Part shown: positions 35,637 to 46,451 of the stretch, piece after piece
Numbering within the stretch: the stretch's first letter is position 1
Layout: the number at the start of each line of letters is the position of its first letter
Source of the DNA: Molanna angustata
Lineage: Eukaryota > Arthropoda > Insecta > Trichoptera > Molannidae
Length of the DNA: 64,000 bases
Assembly: GCA_963576475.1 (NCBI GenBank)
Contig: OY754965.1
Location: 131,501 to 195,500 of the forward strand
Direction of reading: 5' to 3'
Notes under the pieces: generated by a model
Seen by the model: the letters and a program-made list of their open reading frames with translations, nothing else
Told to the model about the DNA's origin: nothing
Database searches by the model: none
Program-made: the position numbers and the translations under genes

Positions 35637-35644
<8 letters not shown>
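34508..35644 (+). mobile_element. Penelope-like element 1, 5'-truncated
   Basis: The element is cut at about 34508, inside the RT C-terminus, and runs to the 3' end at 35644, where (TA)n begins. Together with 33843-34507 it forms an inverted repeat with a 472-base single-copy middle. Confidence 0.9.
34509..35555 (+). CDS. Penelope ORF 1 remnant: RT end, GIY-YIG endonuclease, Pro-rich tail
   Basis: The frame is open from the truncation point, with no in-frame ATG until 34689. It reads HTVYRKETHTNRYLHA (the end of the RT region), a linker, RLPYIRGVTEKLSRVLKK, and then the endonuclease: GVYSIPC.DC..RYYG (a GIY-YIG variant), NRRISHRVSEHE and REALEIHKHES with the likely catalytic glutamate. The C-terminus is unusual: PLPPQPPLPPP, RTPPPRPLPPPPLRRSFRNR. 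The palm with the catalytic aspartates is missing, so it cannot be an active reverse transcriptase. Confidence 0.88.
   Translation: MLLTKTENGLLSHTVYRKETHTNRYLHATSHHHPAQITSVARTLINRSIKSTDEFNHTKEMTTINNILQQNGYKKSVLRRASKQPKMNNKQDIETKYISTCRLPYIRGVTEKLSRVLKKNNIRTVFGTDQKIGDILPKPVDRPPNEHMGVYSIPCKDCPQRYYGMSNRRISHRVSEHELDVRNRKTTSTLAMHNMMEGHHIDFENARTIAKISDNRQRILREALEIHKHESAMNTRDDAKRLPDAYHTIVKKVKFNEQNTKNKNNNRNADTPGMDKTNHQNTTKEINLTDTISTAPLPPQPPLPPPQIRNEEPSRTPPPRPLPPPPLRRSFRNRSTVTSRPPERRARQ

Positions 35645-35670
<26 letters not shown>
35641..35670. repeat. (TA)15 microsatellite at the 3' end of Penelope 1
   Basis: Directly adjoins the element end. Confidence 0.9.
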
Positions 35671-35673
<3 letters not shown>

Positions 35674-35846
35674 ATGAAACAAATTCAATGAGGTATTAAT
35701 ATTATTCTTATAAGGTTTCATTTTAAATGACATCTGCAGGAATTGTGTTTACATATAAGTATGAATTTTGTGCATTAAGAGAGATACCTTGTTAGTGAGG
35801 AGTATAACATTTACCACTACCCACTCTTTTATCGATATGTAAAGTT

Positions 35847-35913
35847 CTTTCTTTTATACTTTAATACATTTTTTAATACATACATAGTATGTGTATTAAA
35901 GTATAAAAGAAAG
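35847..35913. repeat. Perfect 21-bp inverted repeat
   Basis: ctttcttttatactttaata (35847-35866) and its reverse complement (35894-35913) are separated by a 25-base loop. It could form a hairpin; no TE family was recognised. Confidence 0.85.
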
Positions 35914-36582
35914 TATATATGTATATTTTATTTATTTCCATAGTTTCGTTGATGAAAATTTTAATTCTAATGGGACTCACACTCACACACACACACACAG
36001 TTTGCTTCGTGTTGTGATGTTTTCTTAAAATATATCATTTTTATTGTATTGGTGACATTTTAAAATAATAGTTTACAAACAAACTATGTACCTATGTGTA
36101 TCAATTGTAATTGTCTGTTAGTTGTCATTTAACTATTATAATGGTATTATTTTTACATATAATAATTTCTTTTACTTTTTTTTTACTTCAATTTCAATTA
36201 TTATTTATCATTCATTTAAATTACCACCGGGGTTTAAATTAATTAAATCTATCAATATGTCTCTACTTGCTATTTGTGAGGGATATTTACTTACTTATCT
36301 TCAGCACCAAAGTCAGAAAATTTTCCTTGAAGGTTTAAGAACATACGAATACTCTTACTACATAGGTTTGTAATGTGGAACAGGACTTTCCCTGTAGGTA
36401 TTAAATTCAACCATTATTGTTTTTTGATCCAGTTTTTTATAAAAAAAAAAAAAAGGATTTTTTTTTTATTAGTAGACCAGAAATTATCAATAGCCGACAT
36501 TTATAATTTTACACCAATATTGGGATTTCTCTGTCACATTTTTATTTTAATACAAATGTTTTTTAAATGTAATATTTCTTTT
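35914..36582. other. No gene recognised; short (CA)n
   Basis: AT-rich, with a short CA repeat at about 35973-35998. Confidence 0.5.
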
Positions 36583-36893
36583 ATTATCAAAACACCTGTC
36601 CACTTTCCATTATTCCCTAATATTATCAAAACACCTGTCCACTTTCCATTATTCCCTAATATTATCAAAACACCTGTCCACTTTCCATTATTTCCTAATA
36701 TTATCAAAACACCTGTCCACTTTCCATTATTCCCTAATATTATCAAAACACCTGTCCACTTTCCATTATTCCCTAATATTATCAAAACACCTGTCCACTT
36801 TCCATTATTCCCTAATATTATCAAAACACCTGTCCACTTTCCATTATTCCCTAATATTATCAAAACACCTGTTCACTTTCCATTATTCCCTAA
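36583..36893. repeat. 39-bp minisatellite, 8 copies
   Basis: The unit attatcaaaacacctgtcca plus 19 bases repeats every 39 bases from 36583, with only isolated substitutions (for example tatttcc at about 36690 and gttcac in the last unit). The period is a multiple of three, so open frames run through on both strands; they look like chance. Confidence 0.95.
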
Positions 36894-37344
36894 AATAGTT
36901 ATAATATCTCTTAATAGAAGCCGTTCAGAACAGCACAGACTCTTCAAGAAGGATTTGATTGGTTATCAAAATAAACTCACGGATACATGACGACACTAGA
37001 CGCTCAAGTGACTATCCATGTCTGTACACCAAGTTGTAGTTTCGTTGTACCTCAGATTGTGTTGCTGCCATGTAGATGGGATATCAATGGTGTTGAATAC
37101 ACTTGAGCTGGGAATTTTTTTCTTCTCCCACTACAGCTTTAAGTCAGTTACAATGCAACACTTGTTCGTTATCTTAATGCATAATTTTTTTGAATCACTG
37201 AAAAGATGCTGTCAGCTTCAACAGGTAAACTATTTAATAATACAGAGGGTGTTGTGTGCAACCACATCTGTACGAGTGGCAGGTACATAGAACTGATGAT
37301 TTCTTCTACCTCTCATTTAGTTCGGTGAAACGTAGAGGCCTAAG
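36894..37344. other. No gene recognised
   Basis: Unremarkable sequence before the SINE. Confidence 0.5.
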
Positions 37345-37530
37345 TGCTCATGACCGCCGTGGCACAGTTAGTATGAAATTTGGTTTCTGTGGGGACGTCC
37401 TGGGTTTGATCCCCAGCAGAGGAGAAATTATTTAAATTGATTTCTCACGCTAATAATGCTTCACTGGTTAGAAGAAATTGCCATATGGCAATAAAATCTA
37501 CACTTGCGCAGGGTGCAAGGAAGTGTTAAA
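37345..37530 (+). mobile_element. tRNA-derived SINE
   Basis: A tRNA-like head carries an A box (tggcacagttag, 37359-37370) and a B box (gggtttgatccc, 37402-37413), 31 bases apart, which are RNA polymerase III internal promoter motifs. The head is followed by a body and a tail, ctggttagaagaaattgcca tatggcaataa. The tail is shared with the repeat split by the BEL element (2937-3006 and 9543-9590) and, more distantly, with the 3' end of the LINE at 63340-63809. This suggests mobilisation by that LINE. Confidence 0.7.
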
Positions 37531-38273
37531 ATATTTTATTGCGGCGATGGCCGATTTACTAATGATATTAATAACAATTAAGCACTACAAATAATAACAC
37601 TCAATTATTATTATTACCATTATACACTTCCTCAAAAGAATTAGCAGATCAATGCGTAAATTGTAAATTATTTAAAAGAGCAAAATAAAATGCAACAAAC
37701 GCATCATCAAGCTTTCAATTGGGAATAGTTCACCCATCCAGATACTTAACATATCAAAGGATTAGGCTCTGAGGAGGTCTCTATACTACCTAACAACCCT
37801 ACTGATTCCCGAATATTAACGTTTAAAAAATCTTTAACGATTCTATATGTATTCATAATTACCGTTTTTTGCATTTTTATTATTAAATTTTTCGATAAAT
37901 CTATAATTTCTAAATTACGGATTAACGATTTTGGAATAATGCCAGTGGCTGAAATAATGAAATAATGAACGGTAATATTATTATTTTACTGTTTATTATT
38001 ATTATTATTAAAATTGGTCGGTATAATAAAATTAACAACTTTGTAACCTACCAGAAGTAACAAATTATCTTATTTTTTAACGAGACTTACTCAACGCCTC
38101 TGGATTCAAATTGTCCACATCTAGATGACAGGTTAGTGATGTGGTCAGCGAAGGTCAACTTGACCAAAAAGACCTAATTACACTAGAAAAATGGACAAAC
38201 TAACTTTGAAAGAAAATAAATGTTGTATAATTACAACTCTTTGTTTTCTATGTATGACAATTATAATTTCGTG

Positions 38274-38278
<5 letters not shown>
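37531..38278. other. No gene recognised
   Basis: AT-rich DNA between the SINE and the palindromic Penelope locus. Confidence 0.5.

Positions 38279-38363
<85 letters not shown>
38279..38363. repeat. (TA)n microsatellite, left edge of the giant palindrome
   Basis: About 42 TA units directly adjoining the 3' end of the left Penelope arm. Confidence 0.95.
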
Positions 38364-38370
<7 letters not shown>

Positions 38371-40004
38371 ATTATTAAGTATTTTGGGGATAACCCGCGT
38401 CAAATTATGATTCCCGAGAGAATCAGTCGTCTGCCGACGTTTCGTCTGAATCACATTAGACATTTTCTAAAGGCGCCTTGTTAATAAATTTTCGTCTCGA
38501 GGGATAGTGCACGCACGTCCGTTCGAGTCGAAAGCTTACTACCAAGTGAAAGTTTGAAAGGAAGCCGCGTCAAGTGTTAGTGGAGGGGTGGGTTTCCCCA
38601 ATGACGTCATTATTGCGTTTTGTTTGGCTTCTAGTGACTCTAGTACTTAACGGTATATTGTTTACAGGTGGATTATCAGTTTTCGGCTTACTAAGAATTT
38701 TACTAATGTTTTTAATGTGACTATTGTTTGAAATATCGGTAGTTTGATTACTATGGTTTTTAAAAATGTTGTTTTCAAGTACACTTGTCCATGCGGTCGG
38801 GATTCGAATGCTATCGTCCCTGTTATTCATTATACTGTTGCTTCTTTTATATATTTCGATTGCTTCCCTGTAAATTCTAAATGTTTCATTGTTAATATTC
38901 GCGACTACTTTTGAATTTTCAAAGTCTATGGAGTGATTTTCGGTCAATGAGTGATTTACAAGAGATGAAGTTAGTTTCCGGTTTTTAACATCTACGCGAT
39001 GTTCAGAGACGCGCGCCGAGATTCTGCGATTTGTCCTGCCTATGTAAGTTTTTGAGCAATCACCGCATGGGATTTCGTAAATACCGTGTGACTCTAATGG
39101 TATTTTATCTTTCGGACTTTTTAAAAAGGATGAAATTTTGTTGTCTGTTCTAAAAATGGTGCGAATATTATGTTTATAAAGTAGGTGACTGATTTTGTCT
39201 GTAGTGCCTTTTATGTAAGGCAAAAATGCAATGGAGAGTGGCTTTACTTTAGTTGACGTATCTTTTTTATTAAAATTTTTATTAGTTTGATTTTTTACTG
39301 CATTATTTATCGTAAAATTAGAAAAACCGTTATTTCGTAGCGCGCTTTTAAGATACTCTAATTCGTTTTGAATGTTTTCGGAGTCAGCTATCCTTAATGA
39401 TCGTGTTACCAAGGTGTTTGCTACAGAGGCGATTTGTGCTGGATGATGGTTCGACGATGCGTGGAGATATCTGTTGGTATGTGTTGATTTTCTGTACACA
39501 GTGTGGCCGAGAGTGCCATCGTCTTTTTTGATTACGAGAACATCAAGAAAAGGTATTTCACCGTTGTTTTCTATCTCCATTGTGAATTTGATGTTATTGT
39601 GGAGATCGTTCAGAAAATCAAGAAATTTGTTAAGTTCCTCCAAACCGTGAGGCCATATAACGAAGGTATCGTCCACGTATCTAATCCATAGCTTTGGTTT
39701 TAAGCGCGCTCTATCTATAGCTTCCTTTTCTAACTTGGTCATGAATATGTTAGCGACTGGCGGTGAAAGAGATAGACCCATTGGTGCTCCTTTTACTTGT
39801 TTGTACATGTCGTTATTATAAGTGAAAAATGTGTTATTGAGGCAATGTTCTATTAAAGTTATTATGTCATTCGGTGGGTCACTCATTTCTTTAATTGCTT
39901 GAAGAGCTTCGTCTGTAGGTATATTGGTAAACAAGGATACGACGTCAAAACTGACAAGGATGTCGCCCTTGTTTAATTTTTGATTTTTAATGATTTGTAT
40001 AAAA
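38364..40004 (-). mobile_element. Penelope-like element 2, left arm of palindrome
   Basis: 1641 bases that reverse-complement 40021-41661. The only difference I noticed is one base (cattagac at about 38454 against gtctgatg at about 41568). The 16-base spacer between the arms is 40005-40020. The ORF on the minus strand (40045 to 38570) is described with the right arm. Confidence 0.93.
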
Positions 40005-40045
40005 TGTTCATTTATACAAATTTTATACAAATCATTAAAAATCAA
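38570..40045 (-). CDS. Penelope RT + GIY-YIG ORF, left arm (5'-truncated)
   Basis: 491 codons; from residue 18 on it is the same as the right-arm ORF. The first residues are read from the spacer and the opposite arm, so the apparent start is not the element's own. It has RT motif A (SFDVVSLFTNIP), motif B (GAPMGLSLSPPVANIF), the catalytic box RYVDDTFVIW, then GIYEIPCGDCSKTYIG and NRRISARVSEHR of the endonuclease. The N-terminal RT blocks are lacking. Confidence 0.88.
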   Translation of the reverse strand: MIFNDLYKICINEHFIQIIKNQKLNKGDILVSFDVVSLFTNIPTDEALQAIKEMSDPPNDIITLIEHCLNNTFFTYNNDMYKQVKGAPMGLSLSPPVANIFMTKLEKEAIDRARLKPKLWIRYVDDTFVIWPHGLEELNKFLDFLNDLHNNIKFTMEIENNGEIPFLDVLVIKKDDGTLGHTVYRKSTHTNRYLHASSNHHPAQIASVANTLVTRSLRIADSENIQNELEYLKSALRNNGFSNFTINNAVKNQTNKNFNKKDTSTKVKPLSIAFLPYIKGTTDKISHLLYKHNIRTIFRTDNKISSFLKSPKDKIPLESHGIYEIPCGDCSKTYIGRTNRRISARVSEHRVDVKNRKLTSSLVNHSLTENHSIDFENSKVVANINNETFRIYREAIEIYKRSNSIMNNRDDSIRIPTAWTSVLENNIFKNHSNQTTDISNNSHIKNISKILSKPKTDNPPVNNIPLSTRVTRSQTKRNNDVIGETHPSTNT

Positions 40046-41455
40046 AAATTAAACAAGGGCGACATCCTTGTCAGTTTTGACGTCGTATCCTTGTTTACCA
40101 ATATACCTACAGACGAAGCTCTTCAAGCAATTAAAGAAATGAGTGACCCACCGAATGACATAATAACTTTAATAGAACATTGCCTCAATAACACATTTTT
40201 CACTTATAATAACGACATGTACAAACAAGTAAAAGGAGCACCAATGGGTCTATCTCTTTCACCGCCAGTCGCTAACATATTCATGACCAAGTTAGAAAAG
40301 GAAGCTATAGATAGAGCGCGCTTAAAACCAAAGCTATGGATTAGATACGTGGACGATACCTTCGTTATATGGCCTCACGGTTTGGAGGAACTTAACAAAT
40401 TTCTTGATTTTCTGAACGATCTCCACAATAACATCAAATTCACAATGGAGATAGAAAACAACGGTGAAATACCTTTTCTTGATGTTCTCGTAATCAAAAA
40501 AGACGATGGCACTCTCGGCCACACTGTGTACAGAAAATCAACACATACCAACAGATATCTCCACGCATCGTCGAACCATCATCCAGCACAAATCGCCTCT
40601 GTAGCAAACACCTTGGTAACACGATCATTAAGGATAGCTGACTCCGAAAACATTCAAAACGAATTAGAGTATCTTAAAAGCGCGCTACGAAATAACGGTT
40701 TTTCTAATTTTACGATAAATAATGCAGTAAAAAATCAAACTAATAAAAATTTTAATAAAAAAGATACGTCAACTAAAGTAAAGCCACTCTCCATTGCATT
40801 TTTGCCTTACATAAAAGGCACTACAGACAAAATCAGTCACCTACTTTATAAACATAATATTCGCACCATTTTTAGAACAGACAACAAAATTTCATCCTTT
40901 TTAAAAAGTCCGAAAGATAAAATACCATTAGAGTCACACGGTATTTACGAAATCCCATGCGGTGATTGCTCAAAAACTTACATAGGCAGGACAAATCGCA
41001 GAATCTCGGCGCGCGTCTCTGAACATCGCGTAGATGTTAAAAACCGGAAACTAACTTCATCTCTTGTAAATCACTCATTGACCGAAAATCACTCCATAGA
41101 CTTTGAAAATTCAAAAGTAGTCGCGAATATTAACAATGAAACATTTAGAATTTACAGGGAAGCAATCGAAATATATAAAAGAAGCAACAGTATAATGAAT
41201 AACAGGGACGATAGCATTCGAATCCCGACCGCATGGACAAGTGTACTTGAAAACAACATTTTTAAAAACCATAGTAATCAAACTACCGATATTTCAAACA
41301 ATAGTCACATTAAAAACATTAGTAAAATTCTTAGTAAGCCGAAAACTGATAATCCACCTGTAAACAATATACCGTTAAGTACTAGAGTCACTAGAAGCCA
41401 AACAAAACGCAATAATGACGTCATTGGGGAAACCCACCCCTCCACTAACACTTGA
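39980..41455 (+). CDS. Penelope RT + GIY-YIG ORF, right arm (5'-truncated)
   Basis: 491 codons. Penelope elements use an RT related to telomerase joined to a GIY-YIG nuclease. Here the RT palm is present from motif A at about residue 32, through motif B (near 88) and YVDD (near 123), and IPFLDVLVIK. A linker follows, then FLPYIKGTTDKISHLLYK, and the endonuclease near residues 310-410: GIY...YIG, R in RRIS, E in YREAIEIYK. The end is GETHPSTNT at 41453. No stop or shift interrupts it. Only the 5' part of the element, before motif A, is missing, so a non-functional copy is likely, although the catalytic motifs are intact. Confidence 0.9.
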   Translation: MIFNDLYKMFIYTNFIQIIKNQKLNKGDILVSFDVVSLFTNIPTDEALQAIKEMSDPPNDIITLIEHCLNNTFFTYNNDMYKQVKGAPMGLSLSPPVANIFMTKLEKEAIDRARLKPKLWIRYVDDTFVIWPHGLEELNKFLDFLNDLHNNIKFTMEIENNGEIPFLDVLVIKKDDGTLGHTVYRKSTHTNRYLHASSNHHPAQIASVANTLVTRSLRIADSENIQNELEYLKSALRNNGFSNFTINNAVKNQTNKNFNKKDTSTKVKPLSIAFLPYIKGTTDKISHLLYKHNIRTIFRTDNKISSFLKSPKDKIPLESHGIYEIPCGDCSKTYIGRTNRRISARVSEHRVDVKNRKLTSSLVNHSLTENHSIDFENSKVVANINNETFRIYREAIEIYKRSNSIMNNRDDSIRIPTAWTSVLENNIFKNHSNQTTDISNNSHIKNISKILSKPKTDNPPVNNIPLSTRVTRSQTKRNNDVIGETHPSTNT

Positions 41456-41661
41456 CGCGGCTTCCTTTCAAACTTTCACTTGGTAGTAAGCTTTCGACTC
41501 GAACGGACGTGCGTGCACTATCCCTCGAGACGAAAATTTATTAACAAGGCGCCTTTAGAAAATGTCTGATGTGATTCAGACGAAACGTCGGCAGACGACT
41601 GATTCTCTCGGGAATCATAATTTGACGCGGGTTATCCCCAAAATACTTAATAATAACATAT
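40021..41661 (+). mobile_element. Penelope-like element 2, right arm of palindrome
   Basis: Mirror of 38364-40004. After 41661 an extra 30 bases (ttttgtactcgcgaaaacct and on) precede the (TA)n, so the right arm keeps slightly more of the element's 3' end than the left. Confidence 0.93.
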
Positions 41662-41687
41662 TTTGTACTCGCGAAAACCTTAGATTT

Positions 41688-42165
<478 letters not shown>

Positions 42166-42214
42166 ACAAAGAGAAAAACATACACTGAAAGCAAAAATAA
42201 ACAGTAAAATCCTG

Positions 42215-42320
42215 AAAACATTGAATATCTAGGATTAACCATAGACAGGAAAATGAATTGGAAGAGCCACAATAAACAAATTAAAAAATAAAGCATTAAT
42301 GTACAAAATAAATATGGTTT
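42215..42320 (+). pseudogene. LINE RT fragment
   Basis: The frame at 42223 reads [16 protein letters not shown], the conserved YLG..D..L.W..H block at the end of jockey-type reverse transcriptases. It is interrupted by a stop soon after. A small relic beyond the TA tract. Confidence 0.6.
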
Positions 42321-44406
42321 ATTTAGCAATAAGCCTACCATTGTGCACATGTGCTCAAAAAGTTTTAAATAAATAAAAAAAATGAGAGACCAAAAATATT
42401 AAAGTACTTATCCAACTGTCGATTTGTTCAAGTGAATCGACAGTATTAAGCCAAGACGTGTGTATGAAGAACCATTTTTTATGGTGTAGTGGACTTTTTG
42501 CATACCAAAAACACCAACTTAAAAGCTTCGCAGCATATATGTTCCATATATGCTCAATTTACAGAGCCCAAAATTTCAGTAGGTATATATAAAAAGTAGT
42601 AGGCCTACAAAACTTTTATACTCAGAATTTTGAATTTTTGTTTCAGTCAGGGGTTATCAACTTTTGAATTTTTACTTTATTTTTCCATATATCTCAGAAA
42701 CCATAAAAGCTAGAACGCTGAAAATTGGTATGAATATAGACTAATTCAAAATCTCAAATTTAATTTTTCTAAAAAATTCCAAAGTTTCTCAAACATTTTT
42801 TAATAAGAAAAATATTTTTTATGACAAATTTATGTGTTTAACTGCCTATATTTCCAAAGTTTTTAAAAATATCGAAAAAAGCCGAAACACCCCAACTAGA
42901 TAATTTAATTTTCTATAAAAAATATTAATATTGTAGTAGTACATCTCATTTTTTTTTTAACAATTTTTATAAAAACTGAATTTAGTGACGACATTGTTTC
43001 ATACAATTTGTATGGTAGTAAACACTACACAATATCTCACTCAATAGTTTGGTGTCTTAATCTCCAAACATACATACATACTATCATGCTGACCTCCAAC
43101 AAAAAAGGACTGACCTCCATTCTGTCCTATCTTGACATACATAACTACATGTGTTGTATAGAAAACAGAATATCTTAAACTATTCAATTATTTTTATTTA
43201 TGGGTTTATAGTTTGGTACTTATTCTTCAACTATACATACTATCGCTATCGACAGTTGGATCTCATGTGTTACAAGCAACTAGTATAGAAAACAAAATAT
43301 CTTAAAATATTCAATAATTTGGATTTATAGTTTGGTAATTATTCTTCAACTATACATGCTATCGACAGTTGGATCTCATGTGTTACATGAAAACCTATTA
43401 TACCTTCATGGTGAAAACACTTTTTCATGTGCCTGTACTGGAATCTTGCAATCTATTTTAAATAACTTCCCGACCAGTTAGAGCTCTGAAACTTTCACAA
43501 TTTGTGTATTCCCGATGTTAATGTATGTTGAAACTGTTTCCAGTTTGATTCATTTGATAAAATGAACAATTCTGTATTTCATATAAATCGATTAATTTGT
43601 TTAAAATGCCTAACATAATACATACCATCACACCATATCCCTTATGGAGTAAGCACTCTCTGCTTACCAAGCGCCATACTCCTCTATTTTTGTACACATT
43701 CCATGCATCATCTCATCTCATACATGTTTAAAACACCTTGATATCTGCTAACTGTATATCAATGGTCATTTCAACGTGAAGCAAACTTAGAAAAAGGATT
43801 TCCGCAATTTTTTTTTTATTTATTTGTTTAGTGGTTGTTATAATCCTTTAAATTACAAGAACATTTTTTTGCTTCATTATATACTTAACAGATTTACAAG
43901 AGTTATATTTTTCCTACTAACTAAAATATAATAAAGATACAGTATATTTTTTACTCAATTTTAAAAAAATATATACTTGAAGAATTCTGCACCCCAGATA
44001 CAGAAGGATGTAAGTCCAAAATCATTTAAGAATGTATAAATGATTTATTTACTCTGTTAAAAATGATTAATAAAAGATCCATATAATAATACTTTGGTGT
44101 AAATTTTATTTGATTTTCTATATAATTTGAACTTTATCTGATGAAACAAAAATTAGAATTAAAGATTTCTACTTCAAATAGCTCTCCTGTAAAGTGACAC
44201 TTTGGACATACCATGTACGTGAAAAATTACTGAAAGTTGGGAGTGAATAAATTAAAAAATGTGGCAATAAGTTCTCTCTACCTACCTCACAAGACAGTGT
44301 GGTGTATTTAAAGTATATTTTGATATTGCCAGTAAGCATGTATTTATTACTTTTATAAATTTCATGATGAACCAATTTAATGAAACATAATATAATGAAA
44401 TAAAAC
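42321..44406. other. No gene recognised; diverged local duplication
   Basis: AT-rich. A stretch at about 43153-43268 is repeated at about 43278-43385 (for example ctatcgacagttggatctca in both copies). No supported gene. Confidence 0.5.
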
Positions 44407-44536
44407 AAAATATCTTAGTTTCTAACCACATTGAGTATTTTTATGTCAACTAGTTTTGGAGACGTAACCGCTCCTTCGTCTAAATGAAACTAATTGGCAT
44501 AAAAATACTCAACGTGGTTAGAAACTAAGATATTTT
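44407..44536. repeat. Fold-back MITE-like hairpin, about 50-bp arms
   Basis: The left arm aaatatcttagtttctaacc at 44407 mirrors the right arm ggttagaaactaagatattt ending at 44536, with a 29-base loop that contains cgctccttcgtc. A few mismatches occur (cattgag/ctcaacg). It is a short non-coding element 180 bases beyond the RRP9 stop. Confidence 0.85.
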
Positions 44537-44717
44537 ATTTAATTATATTAGTTAAAATGTGCCACAAACAATTAGCAGCAGAATATGAAGATAGTAAAAC
44601 ATAATTTGTTTAGAAAATACATTTATTTTTATTTGTACCATTTTGTACAAATATTAACATGTCCATAGTAATGAATAAACACAATTATTTATTTACATTA
44701 AATATTATATGATATTG

Positions 44718-46082
44718 CTAAGATTCCTTTTTCCGTATAGGAATTATGTAAATAGCATTTTTTGCAGCAGCCTCCTTGAACCATCTGGCAGAACCATGTT
44801 CCTGTCCAACAGCAGCTATTAATGTGAGACCATCTGGAGTAAACACTAAACCATTAATAAAACCAACTACAGGAATACGAACTACTTCTTCCAGAGATCT
44901 ACAACCAGGAGATAGGCGCCATAGTCGCACCCAACCATCACTGGATCCCGAAGCCACCAGATCTGTGTAAGGAAGGGCCGCAACACTCGTCACCCAAACA
45001 CCTGAACCGTGTGCGTCTCGACAGATACATAGAGGCTTCTTTTTCATATTCCCCCACACACACACAGACCCGTCATCTCCACACGTCACAAAGTGTTCCT
45101 CATCGATCAATTTCACTGCATCAATACTTCCTGAGTGACCATTGAAAACCAACTGAGACTCTTCGGCTATCTTCCAAATTCTCACGGTGCAATCTCGTCC
45201 TCCAGCCGTCACCGCTCGCTCTTTAGACAGTGCATCTACTGCCGTCACAGGGGCCTGATGACCAAACAGGGTTTCCACGTGCGCCATCTCATCCAGTGAC
45301 CAAACTTTCACAGTTCGATCGTCGCTGCAAGAAAAAAGTTGGTGCGAATCTCGACGAAAAGCCACACCTGTGACAGAGTCTCGATGTCCCTGCAACGTAC
45401 CCAGATGTCCCAAAGTGCAAGCATTCCACACCTGCACCATTTTGGAATGATCGCACGACACCAGGAATTTGCCGTCAGTCGATACAGCCAATGAAGTGAC
45501 GCCAGTCTTGTGACACTCAATCTTGCCATTGTTAGCTCCTTTCTTGAATTTCACGACCCCCGCTTTAGTACCAGCGAGGAGATCCCATTTGACAATTGAC
45601 CCGCACTTGCTGCCAGAATAGAGGAGGGAACCGTCCGCTGTTAGACAAAGACAAGTGAGAGTCAAGCGATGCTCCCGACACCGCAGGATGCGCACTTCAC
45701 CAATGTCTGGTGCCACACATAGCCCCGCTACAATTTTATGTAACTTTCCTTTACTCTCCAAATAATCTTCAGTCAATCTTCTGGCCACCGCTGTGCCATC
45801 GAAGTCTTTTTCTTCGTTCCTCGAAGCCTCTGCCTTTTCTATTTCTTCCAAGTACTTCTTGGCCAGTCGTATTTTTTTCTCTTGCGCGGTCTCGTATTCC
45901 CCTTCCGACTCTGAACGGTCTGGTACATCACGGAATTCCAAGTCGCTATCTATAGACTCATTGTCCTCATCCACAACGGTAGAAACTTTGGAAGTTTTGG
46001 CGTTATTTTTCGATTTCTTATGTTTAGGTTCGAACTTTCTTTTGACGGCATTTCTAGGTTTACCTTTTAGAAAAAACGACAT
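44718..46082 (-). CDS. RRP9: RRP9 / U3-55K, U3 snoRNP-interacting WD40 protein
   Basis: This single-exon gene encodes 454 residues from the ATG at 46082. An upstream in-frame ATG at 46103 adds seven residues, but MSFFLKGKPRNAVKRKFEPK is the family-like start. The N-terminus is basic (nuclear or nucleolar signal KRKFEPKHKKSKNN), then acidic with a conserved coiled segment EKKIRLAKKYLEEIEKAEA. Seven WD-type blades follow, with GHRDSVTGVAFRRDSHQLFS, GGRDCTVRIWKIAEESQLVF and GFINGLVFTPDG closely resembling animal RRP9. The protein binds the U3 B/C motif within the box C/D snoRNP and is needed for early 18S rRNA processing. A reverse-strand AATAAA lies at about 44688. Length and motifs look intact. 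Confidence 0.95.
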   Translation of the reverse strand: MSFFLKGKPRNAVKRKFEPKHKKSKNNAKTSKVSTVVDEDNESIDSDLEFRDVPDRSESEGEYETAQEKKIRLAKKYLEEIEKAEASRNEEKDFDGTAVARRLTEDYLESKGKLHKIVAGLCVAPDIGEVRILRCREHRLTLTCLCLTADGSLLYSGSKCGSIVKWDLLAGTKAGVVKFKKGANNGKIECHKTGVTSLAVSTDGKFLVSCDHSKMVQVWNACTLGHLGTLQGHRDSVTGVAFRRDSHQLFSCSDDRTVKVWSLDEMAHVETLFGHQAPVTAVDALSKERAVTAGGRDCTVRIWKIAEESQLVFNGHSGSIDAVKLIDEEHFVTCGDDGSVCVWGNMKKKPLCICRDAHGSGVWVTSVAALPYTDLVASGSSDGWVRLWRLSPGCRSLEEVVRIPVVGFINGLVFTPDGLTLIAAVGQEHGSARWFKEAAAKNAIYIIPIRKKES

Positions 46083-46451
46083 CGCTTTAAGATACCTTAA
46101 CAAAACAAATAATTATCGACAATAAGTTGAGAAAAACTCTAATAACATGCTGAGATATAAAGTTAATGGTTTGAAAACATCACTTATTACGAAATTGTGA
46201 AAAAATACTTGATAATTCAAAATATATATATTTATTTTTTCGATAAACTATCAACACACGGAATAACAACTGTCAGCACGTGTATTTTAGGTTATTAAAG
46301 GTTTCTTCCATAGAACACACTAACTAAAGAACACAAGCCACCATACATACTTTGTACGCCAATACACATTACTGTCATCTATACTTGCGGTGTAAAAGCT
46401 TTGAGAAGGTTGGACCACCCAGGCGGAATATTTTATTTATTTATTTGTTGT
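46083..46451. other. RRP9 upstream region
   Basis: AT-rich; contains the presumed promoter of RRP9. No clear TATA or initiator was assigned. Confidence 0.4.

Noticed and set aside
36373..36990. 205-codon frame with eight 13-residue repeats, and a minus-strand counterpart
   Set aside because: Artefact of the 39-bp minisatellite, again divisible by three; open on both strands.
39503..40522. 62-codon frames antisense to the Penelope ORFs
   Set aside because: Shadows of the RT coding strand, mirrored in both arms.
45308..46125. Alternative frames on both strands over RRP9
   Set aside because: Shadows of the WD40 coding frame.
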